From the NCBI GenBank assembly GCA_964473895.1, contig CAYYRE010000001.1, positions 1 to 63,750 on the forward strand: DNA of 63,750 nt, read 5' to 3'. Each line of letters opens with the position of its first letter. Within the stretch, counting starts at the first letter, position 1. Below, in pieces: positions 16,869 through 24,872 of this stretch. The DNA is from Sulfidibacterium sp964473895 (GTDB taxonomy: Bacteria; Bacteroidota; Bacteroidia; Bacteroidales; F082). A model generated the notes under the pieces. The model was not told the DNA's origin. It did not search any database and saw only the letters and a list, made by a program, of their open reading frames with translations. Position numbers and translations under genes: made by a program.

Positions 16869-18209
16869 ATGGGGCTTTTAAAAACTTTTGTCTTGGGAGG
16901 GATTCATCCCCCGGAAAACAAATTGTCGGCAAACCAGGCCATCCGTACATTATCAGTGCCTGCACAGGTGATTGTCCCCATGGGGCAAAACCTCGGTGCC
17001 CCTTCCAAACCGGTGGTTCAACGGGGTGACCGGGTAAAAACCGGGCAGCTCATTGCCCAAGCCGGCGGGTTCATCTCCTCGCATGTCCATTCGCCGGTAT
17101 CGGGCACGATTTTCAAAATTGATCAGGTGATGGACATGTCGGGTTACCGGCGTCCGGCTTTTATTATCAAAGTGGAAGGCGATGAGTGGATGGAAAATAT
17201 TGATCGCTCCGATGTTCTCGTGAAGGAAACGGATTATTCGTCCGAGGAAATCATTGCCAAAATCAAAGAGGCCGGAATTGTGGGAATGGGCGGCGCCACG
17301 TTTCCTACCCACGTGAAACTGATGTTGCCCCCGGGTAAAAAAGCCGACTATCTCCTCATAAACGGTGTGGAATGTGAACCTTATCTTACGGCCGACCATC
17401 AGTTGATGCTGGAGAAAGGGGCTGAAATTGTTGTGGGTACCCAATTGCTTATGAAAGCCCTGAAAGTGAAAACAGCCGTCATTGGTATTGAAAACAATAA
17501 ACCGGATGCCATCCGGCGTATGCAGACCTTGGTTTCAGATGAAGAAGGGATTTCGGTACAACCGCTTCAGGTAAAATATCCGCAAGGTGGAGAGAAACAA
17601 TTGATAAAGGCTGTTACCGGACGGGAAGTGCCTTCGGGGAAGCTCCCCATCGAAGTGGGATGCGTCGTGCAAAATGTGGGAACGGCTTTTGCCGTTTACG
17701 AAGCCGTAATGAAAAATAAACCGCTCATCGAACGGGTGGTCACCGTTACCGGAAAAGCATTGCAAAAGCCTTCCAACCTGAAGGTGCGCATTGGCACGCC
17801 CATCAAAAACCTTGTGGAAGAAGCCGGAGGCTTGCCCGATGATACCGGAAAAATCATTGGCGGCGGGCCGATGATGGGAAAAGCCTTGGCCACATTGGAT
17901 GTCCCTGTGGTGAAGGGTACCTCGGGGGTTTTGCTTATGCGTGAAGCCGAATCGCACCGTGCACCGGAAAGCCCCTGTATTCGATGTTCAAAATGCACCC
18001 AGGTATGCCCCATGGGATTGGAACCTTACCTTTTGTCGCGCCTGGCACGCATTGGTCGTTTTGAAGAAGCAGAGAAAGAAAAGGTAATGGATTGTATCGA
18101 ATGCGGCTCATGCCAATATACCTGTCCGGCTCATATCCCGTTGCTGGATTATTTGCGTTTGGGGAAAAACAAGGTGGGAGCCCTGATACGGGCACGTTCA
18201 AAAAAATGA
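16869..18209 (+). CDS. rnfC: Rnf complex subunit RnfC, NADH/FMN-binding subunit
   Basis: 446 residues. It contains GMGGATFPTHVKL near residue 140 (the flavin/NADH-binding GxGGATFP motif), LINGVECEPYLTADH, GGGPMMGKAL, and two C-terminal 4Fe-4S motifs CIRCSKCTQVCP and CIECGSCQYTCP. RnfC is the peripheral subunit that reduces NAD+ with electrons from the membrane subunits. The N-terminal HPPENK..(A) segment is typical. Confidence 0.96.
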   Translation: MGLLKTFVLGGIHPPENKLSANQAIRTLSVPAQVIVPMGQNLGAPSKPVVQRGDRVKTGQLIAQAGGFISSHVHSPVSGTIFKIDQVMDMSGYRRPAFIIKVEGDEWMENIDRSDVLVKETDYSSEEIIAKIKEAGIVGMGGATFPTHVKLMLPPGKKADYLLINGVECEPYLTADHQLMLEKGAEIVVGTQLLMKALKVKTAVIGIENNKPDAIRRMQTLVSDEEGISVQPLQVKYPQGGEKQLIKAVTGREVPSGKLPIEVGCVVQNVGTAFAVYEAVMKNKPLIERVVTVTGKALQKPSNLKVRIGTPIKNLVEEAGGLPDDTGKIIGGGPMMGKALATLDVPVVKGTSGVLLMREAESHRAPESPCIRCSKCTQVCPMGLEPYLLSRLARIGRFEEAEKEKVMDCIECGSCQYTCPAHIPLLDYLRLGKNKVGALIRARSKK

Positions 18210-18240
18210 AAATGAAGGATGTACTAACGAATGAAAAGAT

Positions 18241-19245
18241 ATGAATAAGCTGACAATTTCAGGCTCACCGCACATTCACAGCGAGATTTCAACCCGGAAG
18301 ATTATGTTCGGAGTGGTGGTCGCCCTGTTGCCTGCTATGGTTGTGGCCGTGTATTATTTTGGTTTGGGCGCCCTGCAGGTTATTTTAATCTCGGTGGTTT
18401 TCAGCGTTCTTTTCGAATGGCTGATACAAAAGTACTTCATACAAGGGCCTTTGACCATTACCGATGGTTCTGCTGTGGTAACCGGTATCCTGCTGGCTTT
18501 TAACGTTCCGTCTAACCTGCCCTGGTGGATGGTGATGATCGGAGCGCTGGTGGCCATTGGAATCGGAAAAATGTCTTTCGGCGGGTTGGGGAAAAATATT
18601 TTTAATCCGGCTTTGGTTTCCCGGGTATTCTTATTGGTTTCCTTTCCGGTGGCTATGACGTCATGGCCCAAACCCCATCCTGTTACCAAGGTATTGGTGG
18701 ATACCATTACCGGGCCAACCCCTTTGGGATACATCAAAGAAGGACTCCGTGCCGGAAAAACACTCAGTGAATTAACGCCTCATTTACCTTCCTATGCCCA
18801 ACAACTCATGGGGCAAATGGGAGGTTCGCTGGGCGAAGTTTCTGCCCTTGCACTGATTCTCGGCGGAATTTACATGCTTTGGAAAAAGATCATTACCTGG
18901 GAAATTCCCGTTTCGATGTTGCTGACAGTGTTTGCGGTTTCGGGCATTTTATGGCTTATCAATCCGCAACAGTACATGGATCCTGTTTTTAACCTGTTGA
19001 CAGGCGGGGTGATGCTTGGCGCTATTTTTATGGCAACCGATATGGTGACTTCGCCTATGACCCGCAGTGGACAGTTGGTTTTTGGATTCGGGATCGGATT
19101 AATTACCATGCTGATCAGGGTATGGGGCGCCTATCCCGAAGGTGTTTCGTTTGCCATCCTGCTCATGAATGCTGTGGTGCCGCTCATTAACAAGGGCTTT
19201 AAGCCAAAACGTTTCGGAGCGACCAAAACAGTACGGGCCCATTGA
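18241..19245 (+). CDS. rnfD: Rnf complex subunit RnfD, flavinylated membrane subunit
   Basis: 334 residues, about nine membrane helices, with the family start SGSPHIHSEIST. The flavin attachment site appears as DTITGPTPLG with Thr160 in the position of the FMN-linked Thr of the (S/T)GATxL motif; Pro replaces the usual Ala. Together with RnfG it forms the flavin path across the membrane that is coupled to ion pumping. Confidence 0.95.
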   Translation: MNKLTISGSPHIHSEISTRKIMFGVVVALLPAMVVAVYYFGLGALQVILISVVFSVLFEWLIQKYFIQGPLTITDGSAVVTGILLAFNVPSNLPWWMVMIGALVAIGIGKMSFGGLGKNIFNPALVSRVFLLVSFPVAMTSWPKPHPVTKVLVDTITGPTPLGYIKEGLRAGKTLSELTPHLPSYAQQLMGQMGGSLGEVSALALILGGIYMLWKKIITWEIPVSMLLTVFAVSGILWLINPQQYMDPVFNLLTGGVMLGAIFMATDMVTSPMTRSGQLVFGFGIGLITMLIRVWGAYPEGVSFAILLMNAVVPLINKGFKPKRFGATKTVRAH

Positions 19246-19279
19246 GTTGTAGAATTAGATAATTAAAGAAAAAATAAAA

Positions 19280-19867
19280 ATGGCTTCTAAAAGGGAATCG
19301 AGTTTTTTAAATATGGTACTTACCCTGTCGGTAGTAGCCGTAGTGGCTGCCCTTGCACTGGGAAGTGTGTATGTGGTGACAAAAGCACCCATAGCACGCG
19401 CACAAAAGAAAAAACAGGAAGCGGCCATCAAAGCAGTATTGCCCCCGTTCGACCGGGTGAAAGCACTGAAAGTTCCCGATGCCGATGGCAATGACTCGTT
19501 GTTGTTTAACGTGGCAACCAAGGGCGGCAAGCTGGTCGGGGTGGCGGTAAATACCTTTACCGATAAGGGATTCGGAGGCCGTATCGATGCCATGGTGGGC
19601 TTTTTGCCTGATGGTACCATTTACAATACTTCTATCTTGAGCCTGAAAGAAACGCCGGGTTTGGGTACCAAGTTGCAAAAGTCCAAGTCGGATTTCCCCG
19701 ATCAGTTTAAAGGGAAAAATCCAAAGACTTTTAAATTGAAAGTAAAAAAAGATGGCGGAGATGTGGATGCCATTACGGCGGCAACCATCAGTTCAAGGGC
19801 TTTTTGCGATGCTGTTCAACGGGCTTACGATACGTTTGAAAAGCAGAAAAGCCGTATCCATCAATGA
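19280..19867 (+). CDS. rnfG: Rnf complex subunit RnfG, covalent FMN protein
   Basis: 195 residues with one N-terminal membrane helix and an FMN-binding domain. The attachment motif is DAITAATISS, with Thr169 expected to carry phosphoester-linked FMN. GVAVNTFTDKGFGGRIDAMVGF and ETPGLGTKL are standard FMN_bind features. Flavin transfer would need an ApbE enzyme, which is not in this window. Confidence 0.95.
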   Translation: MASKRESSFLNMVLTLSVVAVVAALALGSVYVVTKAPIARAQKKKQEAAIKAVLPPFDRVKALKVPDADGNDSLLFNVATKGGKLVGVAVNTFTDKGFGGRIDAMVGFLPDGTIYNTSILSLKETPGLGTKLQKSKSDFPDQFKGKNPKTFKLKVKKDGGDVDAITAATISSRAFCDAVQRAYDTFEKQKSRIHQ

Positions 19868-19883
19868 AATAAAAATATTTGTT

Positions 19884-20471
19884 ATGCAACAGGTTCAGAA
19901 TTTTACCAAAGGTTTTATTAAAGAAAATCCCGTGTTTGTGTTGCTGCTCGGCATGTGTCCTACGCTGGGAACTACTACATCGGCCATCAACGGGCTGGGT
20001 ATGGGGCTGGCGACGGCATTTGTTCTTGTGGGGTCTAATTTTGTGGTGTCGCTGGTAAAAAACCTCATTCCCGACAAAGTACGTATCCCGGCATTTATTG
20101 TTATCATAGCCACCTTCGTAACCATTGTGGAGCTGACCATGCAGGCTTACACGCCGGCGTTGTACGAGCAACTCGGGCTTTTTATTCCCCTCATCGTGGT
20201 CAATTGTATTGTACTGGGACGTGCCGAGGCTTTTGCCTCGAAAAATACGGTCTGGTCATCGGTGATTGATGGCTTGGGTATGGGACTGGGTTTTGCTTTT
20301 GCCCTCACCATCCTCGGCAGTGTACGCGAGTTGCTCGGAAGCGGTGCAATTTTTGGAATGCATTTGATCAAAGGCGATGGGATGCTCGTTTTTATTCTGG
20401 CTCCGGGCGCATTTATCGCATTGGGATACATCATTGCCGTAATTAACCGGCTGAATAAAAAAACTGTCTAA
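19884..20471 (+). CDS. rnfE: Rnf complex subunit RnfE, membrane protein
   Basis: 195 residues from the ATG at 19884, 17 nt after rnfG. The frame extends upstream into rnfG but without homology. Six membrane helices, with the conserved NPVFVLLLGMCPTLGTTTSA and NCIVLGRAEAFA motifs; the Cys in each (MCPTL and NCIVL) are the ligands that, with RnfA, hold an intramembrane 2Fe-2S cluster in the homologous NqrDE pair. Confidence 0.95.
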   Translation: MQQVQNFTKGFIKENPVFVLLLGMCPTLGTTTSAINGLGMGLATAFVLVGSNFVVSLVKNLIPDKVRIPAFIVIIATFVTIVELTMQAYTPALYEQLGLFIPLIVVNCIVLGRAEAFASKNTVWSSVIDGLGMGLGFAFALTILGSVRELLGSGAIFGMHLIKGDGMLVFILAPGAFIALGYIIAVINRLNKKTV

Positions 20472-20483
20472 AACATCTACACT

Positions 20484-21059
20484 ATGGATTATTTTGTCAT
20501 TATCATATCGGCCATTTTTGTCAGTAACATTGTATTGACCCAATTTTTGGGCATTTGTCCTTTCCTCGGTGTGTCCACCCGGATATCCACCTCCATTGGT
20601 ATGGGCGGCGCTGTTCTTTTTGTTATGACACTGGCTACCATGGTTACCTGGATTTTTCAATATTACGTGTTGCAACCCATGGGCTTGGTTTTTATGCAAA
20701 CCATTGTTTTTATCCTCGTGATTGCCGCTTTGGTGCAGATGGTCGAGATCATCCTTAAAAAAATCAGTCCCTCATTGTATCAGGCTCTGGGAATTTTTTT
20801 ACCGTTGATTACCACCAACTGTGCCGTTCTTGGTGTAGCCATATTGGCTGTACAAAAGCATTTCGACCTGATGGAGAGTGTGGTTTTTGCCATGTCAACA
20901 GCTGTGGGTTACACCATGGCGCTGGTTATTTTTGCCGGCATTCGCGAACATCTCGACATGATAGAGGTGCCTAAAGGTATGCGGGGCATTCCCATTGCTT
21001 TGGTAACCGCCGGAATCTTGGCTTTGGCCTTTATGGGTTTTACGGGAATGGTAAAATAA
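20484..21059 (+). CDS. rnfA: Rnf complex subunit RnfA, membrane protein
   Basis: 191 residues, six membrane helices, paralogous to RnfE with inverted topology. The motifs NIVLTQFLGICPFLGVS and TTNCAVLGVA carry the conserved Cys residues. Last gene of the operon; it ends 2 bp from the convergent sirtuin gene and no terminator is visible between them. Confidence 0.95.
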   Translation: MDYFVIIISAIFVSNIVLTQFLGICPFLGVSTRISTSIGMGGAVLFVMTLATMVTWIFQYYVLQPMGLVFMQTIVFILVIAALVQMVEIILKKISPSLYQALGIFLPLITTNCAVLGVAILAVQKHFDLMESVVFAMSTAVGYTMALVIFAGIREHLDMIEVPKGMRGIPIALVTAGILALAFMGFTGMVK

Positions 21060-21061
21060 TC

Positions 21062-21751
21062 TTAAAAATCCCTAAGGAGTCTTCGTACCAGTCCCGGAAG
21101 TGCTTCGCCCGCTTTCTGCCGGACGATTTCCAAATTCTGCACCCCCTGTACCTGAAAAGCTTTGGGATCCACGTAAAATTTGGGGATGTTCCTGTTGACA
21201 TAATGAATGAGACCGGCAGCGGGATAAACTACCATGGAAGTGCCTACTACGAGGAAGATGTCTGCTGTCCGGGTTATTTCAGCCGCTTTCTCTATCATGG
21301 GTACCGGTTCACCAAACCAAACAATATGCGGCCTTAACTGCGAACCTTTTTCACACAAATCTCCCCATTTTAGTTCCCAGTGGTCCAGCGTATAAACAAG
21401 CGAAGGGTCTGCCGTACTGCGTGCTTTTTTCAGTTCGCCGTGCAAGTGTAAAACGCTTGAAGACCCTGCCCTTTCGTGTAGGTCGTCCACGTTTTGGGTA
21501 ATAATCCGAACATCAAATTTCTTTTCCAGTTCCACCAAGGCTTTGTGTCCTGCGTTTGGTTCTACCTCAAAAAGTTGTTTGCGGCGCTGGTTGTAAAATT
21601 CCAAAACCAATTGGGGATTTCTTTCCCAGGCTTCGGGGGAAGCCACCTCTTCGATCCGGTGATTTTGCCATAGACCGTTGCTGTCGCGAAAAGTGCTGAT
21701 CCCGCTTTCGGCACTCATGCCGGCGCCGGTAAGAATGACGATACGTTTCAT
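21062..21751 (-). CDS. cobB: Sirtuin family NAD-dependent protein deacylase, zinc-ligand-less
   Basis: 229 residues. It has LTGAGMSAESGISTFRD (NAD-binding), TQNVDDLH, the catalytic His104 in LHLHGEL and the VGTSMVVYPAAGL motif. Y53 and R56 form the YxxR pair that in class III sirtuins (SIRT5, CobB) selects acidic acyl groups such as succinyl. The region where four Cys normally bind zinc holds only Cys133, and the whole protein has no other Cys, so the structural zinc is absent; other Bacteroidota homologues share this as far as I recall. It lies downstream of sucC on the same strand but behind a terminator. Confidence 0.9.
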   Translation of the reverse strand: MKRIVILTGAGMSAESGISTFRDSNGLWQNHRIEEVASPEAWERNPQLVLEFYNQRRKQLFEVEPNAGHKALVELEKKFDVRIITQNVDDLHERAGSSSVLHLHGELKKARSTADPSLVYTLDHWELKWGDLCEKGSQLRPHIVWFGEPVPMIEKAAEITRTADIFLVVGTSMVVYPAAGLIHYVNRNIPKFYVDPKAFQVQGVQNLEIVRQKAGEALPGLVRRLLRDF

Positions 21752-21840
21752 GGGGTATAATGGTTTTACTATTTGTTAAAATCAAATTTTGCTGCATGGA
21801 GCCAAAGACCCTTTGATGGCTTTTTTGAGAAGTTAAGATA

Positions 21841-21874
21841 CAAAAAATCCGGCCATGCAAAACATGACCGGATT
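21841..21874 (-). terminator. Rho-independent terminator of sucC
   Basis: On the minus strand a 12-bp stem, AATCCGGTCATG, pairs with CATGGCCGGATT (one G-T pair) around a 5-nt loop, followed by a run of T. It sits 23 bp after the sucC stop. Confidence 0.85.
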
Positions 21875-21896
21875 CTCATGTAGTGATATAAAAAGG

Positions 21897-23105
21897 TTAA
21901 GCGCTTTTTTTAGCTTCTTTTACCACCTTGCTGACCAATTCGGCAGCTTCTTGCAATTTGATAGCCGAAAGAACTTTCAGTCCTGATTTGTCAATGAGTT
22001 CTTTTCCTTCTTCGGCATTGGTACCTTGCAGGCGGACGATAATGGGTACTTTGATTTCGCCAATGCTGTTATATGCATCCACAATACCTTGTGCCACACG
22101 GTCGCAACGCACAATACCGCCGAATATGTTCACCAGGATAGCTTCTACATTGGGGTCTTTCAGGATAATCCGGAAAGCGGCTTCCACACGTTTGGCATCG
22201 GCTGAACCGCCGACATCCAGAAAGTTGGCCGGATCGCCGCCCGACATTTTAATCATATCCATGGTAGCCATGGCCAATCCGGCGCCGTTTACCATACATC
22301 CCACATTGCCATCAAGTTTTACAAAATTCAGGTCGTAACTTCCGGCTTCCACTTCTGCCGGGTCTTCTTCCTGTATGTCACGCATATGAGCAATATCTTT
22401 ATGACGGAAAAGGGCGTTGTTGTCGACCACTACCTTGGAATCTGCAGCAAAAATACGGCCATCGGCTGCTTTGATCACCGGGTTAATCTCGAACAGGCTG
22501 GCATCGATACTTTCGTAAGCCTTGTAAAGTGCGCTGACAAATTTCACCATTTCTTTATAAGCGGTACCGCTCAATCCGAAATTAAAAGCAATACGCCGTG
22601 CCTGAAAAGGGGTAAGGCCCACTTTTGGGTCAATGATTTCATGAAAAATTTCATCAGGGGTTTCTTCCGCCACCTGTTCAATATTCATACCGCCACGGGG
22701 AGAATACATGACCATGTTGCGTCCTTTGTCACGGTTGAGCAGGATACTCATATAGTATTCTTCCACACTTTCCGGACCGGGATAATAGATGTTTTGTTCG
22801 ATGAGGACTTTGCGTACCAGTTTTCCCTCTTTTTTGGTTTGGGGGGTCACCAAATGCATTCCGATAATCTGGTCGGCATATTTACGGACTTCGTCAAGAC
22901 TTTTTGCGATTTTAACGCCACCACCTTTTCCTCGCCCACCGGCATGAACCTGGGCTTTTACAGCCCATTTATCGGAACCGGTTTGTTTTTGTATCTCTTT
23001 GGCCGCCGTTACGGCTTCATCGGGCGAATTAGCCACAATGCCTACGGGAACGGATACGCCGTAGCCTTTTAAAATGGATTTTCCTTGATATTCGTGTAAG
23101 TTCAT
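21897..23105 (-). CDS. sucC: Succinyl-CoA ligase (ADP-forming) subunit beta
   Basis: 402 residues, full length. The ATP-grasp N-terminus (MNLHEYQGKSILKGYG, KAQVHAGGRGKGGGVK) and the C-terminal CoA-ligase flavodoxin-like domain (NIFGGIVRCDRVAQGI, RLQGTNAEEGKEL) are complete. With SucD it interconverts succinyl-CoA and succinate with ADP/ATP in the TCA cycle. sucD is not adjacent. It carries its own terminator. Confidence 0.97.
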   Translation of the reverse strand: MNLHEYQGKSILKGYGVSVPVGIVANSPDEAVTAAKEIQKQTGSDKWAVKAQVHAGGRGKGGGVKIAKSLDEVRKYADQIIGMHLVTPQTKKEGKLVRKVLIEQNIYYPGPESVEEYYMSILLNRDKGRNMVMYSPRGGMNIEQVAEETPDEIFHEIIDPKVGLTPFQARRIAFNFGLSGTAYKEMVKFVSALYKAYESIDASLFEINPVIKAADGRIFAADSKVVVDNNALFRHKDIAHMRDIQEEDPAEVEAGSYDLNFVKLDGNVGCMVNGAGLAMATMDMIKMSGGDPANFLDVGGSADAKRVEAAFRIILKDPNVEAILVNIFGGIVRCDRVAQGIVDAYNSIGEIKVPIIVRLQGTNAEEGKELIDKSGLKVLSAIKLQEAAELVSKVVKEAKKSA

Positions 23106-23140
23106 ACGGTTTAACTTTTATAGGATCATTAATGAAGTCC

Positions 23141-23148
23141 CAAAAGTA
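23141..23148 (-). promoter_or_regulatory. Possible -7 box for sucC
   Basis: TACTTTTG on the minus strand, about 36 nt upstream of the sucC ATG; no clear TTTG at the expected distance. Confidence 0.3.
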
Positions 23149-23296
23149 GGATTTTTATTTTTTTGTTTCCGGTTTGTGTACTAAAAATTTTGCTGTACGA
23201 CGGATATTTAGAACGGTTTAAAAGTAGAAGAGGCCTTGCCGGCTTTACGGGAATAACCAGGTCTGACGTTTTTTTTTGAAAAAAATCACTAAAATA

Positions 23297-23328
23297 TTTG
23301 GTTTGTAATACAAACTATATTATTTTTG
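23297..23328 (+). promoter_or_regulatory. Strong Bacteroidota promoter for the membrane protein/regulator pair
   Basis: TTTG at 23297-23300, a 20-nt spacer, and TATTTTTG at 23321-23328: a full match to the Bacteroides-type TTTG/TAnnTTTG consensus. The ATG follows 30 nt later. Confidence 0.75.
23301..23315. promoter_or_regulatory. 15-bp palindrome inside the promoter spacer, likely operator
   Basis: GTTTGTA-A-TACAAAC is a perfect 7+1+7 palindrome lying entirely between the -33 and -7 boxes. A dimeric winged-helix protein bound here would block the polymerase. The second gene of the operon encodes such a protein, so autorepression is the simplest reading. Confidence 0.55.
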
Positions 23329-23358
23329 CAAAGTTGTTTAACATTAAAACTTATTAAA

Positions 23359-23919
23359 ATGGAAAATTTATCAGTACAAGAAAGTCTGGAAGTGATTGCT
23401 TCAACGATCCGTCAGACAAAAGAAAACATGAAAGAACAAAGCTTTTACTATTTGCTCTGGGGCTGGCTCACCTTGGTTGCTGCTCTGTCTCAGTATGTTA
23501 TTCGTGTATTTATGGCTTCCCGTTTGGATTATATTCCTTGGCTTGTTGTGGCGCCTGTGGGTATTGTAGCTACCCTGATTCGTGGGAAGCAGGATAATCG
23601 TCAAAGAGGATATGTAACTTATCTTGGAACGTTCTTGCAATATTTTTGGATGGTTCTTGGTCTTTCTTTTTTTCTTGTGGTCTTCATTTCGGTAACATTG
23701 CAGGTGAATGCTACTATTTTTACCTTATTTTTAGCCGGACTCGGCACGCTGGTCTCGGGTCTTGCCATGAAATTTAAACCCATGATAGCCGGGGGAGTTC
23801 TTTTTTATGTTTTGTCGGTGATTTCGGTTTTTGTACCGGGTTCGGTCACTTTGTTGTTGTTTGTCTTGGGTATTGCCCTCGGATATCTCTTACCGGCCTA
23901 TTTATTGAAAAAATCCTAA
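23359..23919 (+). CDS. Small polytopic membrane protein of unknown function
   Basis: 186 residues from the ATG at 23359 (MENLSVQESLEVIASTIRQTK); the frame opens 11 codons earlier at a TTG that lies within the promoter. An N-terminal amphipathic helix is followed by five hydrophobic segments in which charged loops are short. I recognise no catalytic motif. It is followed after 11 bp by a winged-helix regulator, and both are under one promoter, so the protein may be a sensor, an effector or the regulated target of that factor. Confidence 0.7.
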   Translation: MENLSVQESLEVIASTIRQTKENMKEQSFYYLLWGWLTLVAALSQYVIRVFMASRLDYIPWLVVAPVGIVATLIRGKQDNRQRGYVTYLGTFLQYFWMVLGLSFFLVVFISVTLQVNATIFTLFLAGLGTLVSGLAMKFKPMIAGGVLFYVLSVISVFVPGSVTLLLFVLGIALGYLLPAYLLKKS

Positions 23920-23930
23920 TACCCGGTACC

Positions 23931-24233
23931 ATGTATGAAGAACTGGATAAAATGCTCACCCAAAGGGTACGGTTGGTCATTGTTTCCACTTTGATCAAAG
24001 TGCGGTCGGCCGACTTCAATTATTTGAAAGAGGTGACCCATACCACTCAGGGAAATTTGAGCCATCAGCTGAAAAAACTGAAAGAAGCAGGCTACATTGA
24101 TATTGAAAAGAAGTTCGTCAACAATTATCCCAAGACAATTTGCCGTCTGACGGACAAAGGCCGCGAGGCATTTTCGAGATATGTGGAGCAAATGAAAAAT
24201 TACCTGAACCTCGGAGAAGAAGCAAAGGAATAA
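23931..24233 (+). CDS. Winged-helix transcriptional regulator
   Basis: 100 residues, made of little more than a winged helix-turn-helix: RLVIVSTLIKVRSADFNYL is the first helix pair, TTQGNLSHQLKKLKEAGYIDIEK the recognition helix and turn, and KTICRLTDKGREAFSRYVEQMK the wing and dimer helix. It belongs to the small PadR/MarR/ArsR-like HTH_34 type often paired with membrane proteins in Bacteroidota. It probably binds the palindrome at 23301-23315. Confidence 0.85.
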   Translation: MYEELDKMLTQRVRLVIVSTLIKVRSADFNYLKEVTHTTQGNLSHQLKKLKEAGYIDIEKKFVNNYPKTICRLTDKGREAFSRYVEQMKNYLNLGEEAKE

Positions 24234-24288
24234 CCGGCAGATAGTGACGTTCGGGACATTCGGATGTGTGACGAAAGTTGCCCGTCTC

Positions 24289-24334
24289 ATCCCAAAAGAA
24301 GAAGTTTTGCAAACTTTTCCTTTTGGGATTTTTT
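24289..24334 (+). terminator. Terminator after the regulator gene
   Basis: ATCCCAAAAG (24289-24298) pairs with CTTTTGGGAT (24320-24329); inside it AAGTTT/AAACTT can pair too. A T-run (24329-24334) follows. Confidence 0.85.
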
Positions 24335-24352
24335 ATTAATTATTGTTAATAG

Positions 24353-24384
24353 TTTCACCATCAATGAAATTTTGATTACTTTTG
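24353..24384 (+). promoter_or_regulatory. Promoter of the small Cys-containing membrane protein
   Basis: TTTC at 24353-24356, a 20-nt spacer and TACTTTTG at 24377-24384, 20 nt before the ATG at 24405. Confidence 0.6.
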
Positions 24385-24404
24385 CCGTATATAAAAATAG
24401 AGAT

Positions 24405-24674
24405 ATGTTTATTAAATTATTTCTTCTTTCCATTGTGCTTCTCGGTATTGCTTTTGCCGGATTTGCCGTTAAAATGTTTGTACTCAAAGACGGTCAGTTC
24501 AAAAAGCAATGTTCCAGTTCCATTCGGGATCCCAAAACCGGAAAAAAACTGGCTTGTGCCGGTGGTTCCTGTCACAGTACTTCACGGTTGGATGAAGAAA
24601 TTGCCGTTTCAAAAAAAAGTCCCATCAGCCGTCGAAACATTCGGATTATGACAGAGCATGCCATTTCCGAGTAA
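24405..24674 (+). CDS. Small membrane protein with three conserved-looking Cys (NqrM-like?)
   Basis: 89 residues from the ATG at 24405; an open frame continues 47 codons upstream through the terminator and promoter, which argues against the longer form. One N-terminal membrane helix (FIKLFLLSIVLLGIAFAGFAV), then a cytoplasmic segment with KKQCSSS and ACAGGSC, then a basic tail. The arrangement of a single anchor plus a Cys/Gly knot resembles NqrM, the iron-delivery factor for the NqrDE cluster, but the Cys spacing differs from the NqrM I know. If related, it could mature the homologous RnfA/E cluster encoded 4 kb away. This is inference. Confidence 0.5.
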   Translation: MFIKLFLLSIVLLGIAFAGFAVKMFVLKDGQFKKQCSSSIRDPKTGKKLACAGGSCHSTSRLDEEIAVSKKSPISRRNIRIMTEHAISE

Positions 24675-24796
24675 ATCCTGCTTTTAAAGCACCAAAAATC
24701 AAATAATAAGCAAGTACCATTTCCTGAATCCCAATCTCCCAAACCCCAACGAGGAGAAAGGGCTTGATGTGATATTTTGAAAATTGATTTTTGTGT

Positions 24797-24830
24797 TTTG
24801 GAATTTCTAATCCAGATTTCATTATATTTG
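24797..24830 (+). promoter_or_regulatory. Promoter of the alpha/beta hydrolase gene
   Basis: TTTG at 24797-24800, a 22-nt spacer, TATATTTG at 24823-24830, 42 nt upstream of the ATG. Confidence 0.6.
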
Positions 24831-24872
24831 TGGAAGTTAGAATGATAAAAAACAATTTTAATTTTCACGGAC

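Noticed and set aside
15902..21059. Na+-translocating NADH:quinone reductase (Nqr) instead of Rnf
   Set aside because: RnfB polyferredoxin and the RnfC form are present and NqrF is absent; order BCDGEA is that of rnf.
23326..23358. TTG start giving 11 extra residues for the membrane protein
   Set aside because: The TTG lies inside the -7 box of the promoter, so it cannot be in the mRNA.
24264..24404. Longer form of the small Cys protein
   Set aside because: The added part runs through a terminator and a promoter.
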